DNA of 64,000 bases from Strigamia acuminata. Lineage: Eukaryota; Arthropoda; Chilopoda; Geophilomorpha; Linotaeniidae. The stretch is from assembly GCA_949358305.1 (NCBI GenBank), contig OX442319.1:11842001-11906000 (forward strand), in the 5' to 3' direction. Every line of letters begins with the position of its first letter. The first letter of the stretch is position 1. Positions 59,252-64,000 of the stretch are shown here, piece after piece. The notes beneath the pieces were generated by a model that made no database searches, was not told the DNA's origin, and worked only from the letters and a program-made list of their open reading frames with translations. Position numbers and translations under genes: made by a program.

Positions 59252-62200
59252 ATGAAGGTAAGGTTGCGTTTTGGCTTGTTTTAGACTTTTTTTTTGCTCG
59301 TGTAGGAATTAATGGGTGCTTTGATCCGTGTATCCATGTTTGAACAATGGTTTTATATTTATAAAAATGAGTTTTGTTCGTAATTTTAATGTTTCTTGAA
59401 TAAATGGAACGATGGAAATCATAGAATTAAGGATTTTAAATATAAATTAAATTTTTTACACATAAAATTAGACTTTTTACACATACAATTAGACTTTTTA
59501 CACATGAAATTAGACTTTTTACACATAAAATTACACTTTTTACACATAAAATTAGACTTTTTACACAAAATTACACTTTTTACACATAAAATTACACTTT
59601 TTACACATAAAATTACACTTATTACACATAAAATGACATTTTTTACAGACAAAATCACACTTGTTACACCTAAAAGTGAACTTTTTACACCTAAAAGTAT
59701 CCTGTATATCATTAACATTATTTCTATACACATAGATGCACATAATTAACGTCTGCACACACAATATTATTAAAAGATGTAATTCTATACTCAACATTTT
59801 TATAGAAAATACAGAGTGTAGCCATGCAATTAACGTTAATTGGTGATAATAAATCTAGAGTTTCACAGTCCAATAATCATTAAATTAAATTAAAGAAAAA
59901 ACAAGACACAGAAAAAATTTTTACATCATAATTTGATCAGTGGTCAGATAGAAAAACAAAAACCGGTTCCCACAAATTACCAGTAAGTTCCTCCAGAATA
60001 CAGTACAGTAGTTTAAATGGGCGGATTAGGGTCATTCTAGGTTACCGTATTTTGAAATGATAGACAACTTGGGAAACTATCCCATCATCCATTTAATTTA
60101 TCTAAACCCAACATGAAATGTAATAATTTTCTAATTTAATATTTATTTATGAATTTCAGTTTTATTTAATGGTTTGTTTATCCATCCTGGCAACATCCGA
60201 ATGCTTCCCAGGATCCGGCATTCCCTTCGCCATCCCAGTGAAGAGGTCATACGGAGAAGAATCTGCCTACCAATTGCCATCGCCACATGCTGACCAACTG
60301 CACCAGGCGTTAAGGACGGTCAAATCCCGCTCACAACAGGACAACAACGATCAAAACAGTCATCCAGTGGATCTGTTGTGGGTGCCACTCCCCAAGAATG
60401 GAAAACAACAGCACAAAAGCCCACTCTTGCCCATTCCTATCAGTAAAGAAATGAAGGATTCAAAATCGCCATTCAAAATCGTGATCGTCAACAGCGATGC
60501 GCACAGCAAAAGTTCCGGGAGCCTCTCCCTAGAAGGAATCGAGCGGTTGTTGGCGCAACTGGAACCCGTCTCGCAAAATGTGGACAATTTACCAGTGCAG
60601 CAGCACCATGTCAAGATCCAGCATGTGAATGGTGGAGAACCAAAATTCCACAGCCAATTGCCACCAGCACTGTTCAGAGAAACCGCTACCTTCAGAACCG
60701 GCTCCAGAGGCCGAGACGGGGACGTCAAAACGGAGAACAGTTATTCCAAGGTCCAGAAGAGTTTTGCGAAACATACCGAACACAAACAAAAGGCTGTATA
60801 TCCTGCCGAAGGCATTCCGTTCCCAACCAACGGATACAATGGTCAGAATGGAGCTTCCGGGTACAGAGAAAACCAACAAAGTAATGCCGACTACGGTAAC
60901 CACAAAGCCGCTACAGGGTATGGGGAGCAACAAAAGGGGAACCAGTATAATGATAATCGCCAGAAGGAAAACCAGTATAGTGAAAACCGCCAGAAGGAAC
61001 AGAATAATGGTGGTTACAACACTCAAATAGCTGCTTCGGGGTATGGGAAGCAACAAAAGGGGAACCAGTATAGTGAAAACCGCCAGAAGGAACAAAGTAA
61101 TGGTGGTTACAGCAATCAAAAAGCCCCTTCAGGGTACGGGGAGCAACAAAAGGGGAACCAGTACAGTGAAAAACGCCAGAAGGAACAAAGTAACGGTGGC
61201 TATAACAACCAAAACACCGCTTCAGGCTACGATGAACAACAAATAGGGAGTCAGTACAAAAAGGAACAAAGTACAGCCACTTCAAGCTATGGAGAGCAAC
61301 GTAAAAATAATGCGTATAGCGAAACAACCAAGTCTGAACATTCCGGGAGGTCCTACGAAGGCAAGGCGGTAACAAAGCAAAATGGAGCAGGCTCGTATGT
61401 TCATGTGGAGGTTAATAGTTATGGGGGACATCCTCATTTAGCAACTGAGATACCCAGAAAGTATGAAAGTAAAGAAAGTACTGTTGGACAGAACTATGGA
61501 AGTCATGGAACAAGTTTTCAGCAAAACGGCGGGTCCTACGGTAAGCCCAAACCGTTTGGAAAAGCCGAAGTTCATGTTACAGTATTGGAAGACCATAAGC
61601 ACCAGCAAGCAGATGATAAAGATACACAATATGTGCAAAGTTCATCATACGCTCCATTGGAATCGTCAAACGATGAATATGACACCGGCTACCAATCGTC
61701 ACCACCAAGTACTGCGTTTGGGGACTACAATGGCCCAGAACAAGATGTCCATTTTGATGATCCACTAAGAAAATTGGTCCCAATACTTCCAGGAATCATT
61801 CAAACAATGCAGAGCTATAGCCATCAGGAACATTCACAAACTGTACACGAAGGATCTGAATACGGATCGTCTACACCGTATCCACCGATACATGTGGAAT
61901 CCACAAGCGGCAATTATGGACCTCCGTCTTTTCAGGAAGACTATTCCGGTTATGAAGATTCGGATTCCAGTTACGGCCAATCACAGTCAAGCTCTGGTTA
62001 TGATCACACACAGTCAAGCTTAGGATATGGTATTGACCATTCACAACCAAGTTATGAGGAACAATCATCGTCAACTTCTGGATACGAATCTAATTCCGGT
62101 TACGGACACTCACATTCCGGACATGGAGAGTCAGTGTCAAATTCTGGTTATGGCCAATCCACCGAATCTAATTCCGGTTACGGGCACTCACATTCCGGAC

Positions 62201-63096
62201 ATGGAGAGTCACAATCAAATTCTGGTTATGGCCAATCCACCGAATCTAATTCCGGTTACGGACACTCACAGTCCGGACATGAAGAGTCTCAATCAAATTC
62301 TGGTTATGGCCATTCCGCCGAATCTAATTCCGGTTATGGACACTCACAGTCAAATTCCGATAACGGTCATTCCACTGATTCTAATTCCGGTTACGGACAC
62401 TCACATTCCGGACATGGAGAGTCACCGTCAAGTTCTGGTTATGGCCATTCCGCCGAATCTAATTCCGGTTACGGACACTTACATTCCGGACATGGAGAGT
62501 CACAGTCAAATTCTGGTTATGGTCATTCCACCGAATCTAATTCCGGTTACGGACACTCACAATCCCAATCAAATTCCGGCTATGGGCATTCACATTCCGG
62601 TCATGGAGAATCACAATCAAATTCCGGTTACGGACACTCACATTCCGGTAACGGAGAATCACAATCACACTCAAATTCCGGATACGGCCAATCCCAATCG
62701 AATTCCGGCCATTATTCCAAACCACCAAGACCGGTCTATCCAAACGAAGAGCAAGTAGAAAACTCCCAAAAACCTCCCTGCAAACACGCTGACAATATTT
62801 ACATCGCTCGACCTCCCATTTCCGTCCCGGAAATGCTTCCCGAAGGTCCGAGACCCGTGAGCGCAGCGTACGACAAGTACCAAGGTGGCGTTCAAGTCGC
62901 ACCACCGCCACCCGCATACCCCGGACCACCCGAATCAGGGCCTTCTTACAGGAACAAAGACGAACAAAACTACGGAAGCGCTCTGGAATCAGCGGCCAAC
63001 ACCGTTCAGGAAACGTACACGGAAAACAAAACGAACGGCAAACCATTTTACATCGTCATTTTCCAGAAACGAAAAATAGCGAAACCAACTTACTGA
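59252..63096 (+). CDS. Secreted Gly/Ser/Gln/Tyr/His-rich repeat protein
   Basis: A first exon of two codons (59252-59257, ATG AAG, donor GTAAGG) joins 60160-63096 for 980 residues. The join gives a signal peptide, MKFYLMVCLSILATSECFPG. This gene shape is typical of arthropod cuticle, silk and glue genes. Residues to about 230 are non-repetitive. A first repeat region (about 255-390) has units like YGEQQKGNQYSENRQKEQ. A second (about 620-850) has SGYGHSHSGHGESQSN, some 15 copies, rich in His and Ser with regular SGYG. The C-terminus is Pro-rich (VAPPPPAYPGPPESGPSY) and ends KPFYIVIFQKRKIAKPTY. There is almost no Cys, so it does not form disulfide networks; Tyr and Gln would suit oxidative or transglutaminase cross-linking. 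AATAAA at 63190. Function in matrix, cuticle or secretion is inference. Confidence 0.88.
59440..59705. repeat. 21-bp tandem repeat in the intron
   Basis: About 12 copies of TTTTTACACATAAAATTAGA(C) in the single intron of the secreted protein gene. Confidence 0.9.
60910..61290 (+). repeat. Coding repeats, first block
   Basis: DNA copies of about 108 bases (GGGGAGCAACAAAAGGGGAA and on) encode the YGEQQKGNQYS units. Copies differ mostly at silent or conservative positions. Confidence 0.8.
62090..62710 (+). repeat. Coding repeats, second block
   Basis: Units of 48 to 93 bases containing TCTAATTCCGGTTACGGACA encode SNSGYGHS-type repeats. The combination of blocks varies, as expected from unequal crossing-over. 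Confidence 0.85.
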
Positions 63097-63189
63097 CTTC
63101 TGACCTAATCAATTAATCGTGAATTTGTTGCCAATTTCTAAGATGGGTGTACATTTTGAGTGCAATTTTACATATTTTTTAAAAGGAAA

Positions 63190-63195
63190 AATAAA
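63190..63195 (+). terminator. Polyadenylation signal of the secreted protein gene
   Basis: AATAAA 94 bases after the stop codon. Confidence 0.65.
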
Positions 63196-63199
63196 TTTT

Positions 63200-64000
63200 T
63201 GTTGTACAATTTTTTTTTATAAAACGAGAAATGTAGTTTTATTTGTTATTAACGAATACATTGACATCGGCGCAATGAACTGGGCGAATCAAAGTGACAC
63301 CGGCGAGCGAATTTACTCGATAAACACCAAATGTGGTCAGTTTTGACCACGAATAAGCGAAAAATACATTTAAAAACAATAATTCGGTTGTTGTTTCACT
63401 CGTTTTTATTGTGTTTAATCCAGAAACACAAGTAATTTGCATACAAAAGGAATAAATGGTTAAAAATAAAACGATATTAAATGCGCGGCGAGTCGGCGAC
63501 GTAAACAAATTGTTGACCTTGTGTTGCGAAAGAGGATCTTGACCTCTCATCGCGCTTAAAGGCCAATTCTACAGATGCTAATACACCTGTGCGTGCGTGG
63601 AAAGGAAATGCTCGGTCAAGTGCGACTGATGAATATTTATGCTTATTGAAGCGAGCAGGATGGGTGTCAGATAAGATGTGAAGTTGTAAACAACGGTACA
63701 CGCAAAAGGCGGTAAATTATTTAAATTAAACGATTACGTCGGAATTTAAGACAAGAAATGCACTTTTTAATTTTAATTTAATTTTTTTTTTAGATGACAC
63801 ACGTCTTTTTGTAATTTAAGTTTTCTACAATATTTCTGAATAAAAATTTAATTTTTAATTTTTTTAAAATTATTTTTATTTATAAATGAAATTCAATAAT
63901 TTTTATTTTTCCACTAAAGAAAATTAATTTTTTGCAATTTATAACGAAATTTGCCAAAATATCGCAAAAATAATACCAAAAACACTAAATTTGCACTGTT
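63200..64000. other. Right-hand spacer, no gene seen
   Basis: No exon or array is supported; the last 250 bases are extremely AT-rich. Confidence 0.5.

Noticed and set aside
60589-61375. Minus-strand ORFs over the repeat protein
   Set aside because: Shadows of a repetitive coding region; they have no starts, signals or domains of their own.

Overview
The window looks like AT-rich nuclear DNA from an arthropod, most likely an insect. Its genes are split by introns with GT-AG borders, polyadenylation signals follow several of them, and the recognisable proteins are animal ones: Single-minded, a TET dioxygenase, a mitochondrial [2Fe-2S] ferredoxin, a sugar transporter, a MINPP1-type phosphatase homologue and a secreted low-complexity protein with the tiny first exon common in arthropod cuticle and secretion genes. 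No bacterial operon, CRISPR array or rRNA was seen. Exon borders were assigned by hand from splice signals, reading-frame continuity and remembered family features. No database search was possible.

Layout. 1-7 kb: a small membrane-protein gene on the minus strand (2803-3407, possibly DEG/ENaC-like), the 5' end of an acetyl-CoA synthetase gene (4799-5314, minus) and a decayed Copia gag remnant (6480-6900). 7.6-9.25 kb: a large inverted repeat with a tRNA-derived SINE head in each arm; one arm is interrupted by a TA-flanked MITE that itself holds a GC-rich palindrome. 10.4-10.6 kb: a broken P-loop NTPase fragment. 11.3-14.0 kb: a compact TET gene (minus). 15.3-16.6 kb: ferredoxin (plus). 18.4-18.8 kb: a second TA-flanked MITE. 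22.1-33.4 kb: the nine coding exons of single-minded (plus). 34-43 kb: mostly tandem repeats, with an RBR-type zinc-finger fragment (34.8-35.0 kb) and weak candidate exons. 43.8-45.2 kb: an intronless F-box-like LRR gene (minus). 47.0-47.6 kb: a truncated, probably domesticated CENP-B/Tigger-like DNA-binding gene (minus). 50.4-52.7 kb: a MINPP1-like gene with altered catalytic motifs (minus). 53.8-56.5 kb: an SLC2-type sugar transporter (minus). 59.25-63.1 kb: a 980-residue secreted repeat protein (plus).

The genes do not form one pathway. The strongest window-wide pattern is that nearly every long intron or spacer is filled by its own private tandem repeat, and the repeat units are overwhelmingly about 10, 20-21 or 31 bp, close to whole turns of DNA. 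Other points worth a second look are the MINPP1 homologue with a degenerate active site, a TET protein reduced to little more than its catalytic core, the nested transposon with a preserved empty site, and a block of about 70 bp duplicated at 40.75 and 45.34 kb whose GGTGGCGNCATCTGTG core recurs inside the TET gene.
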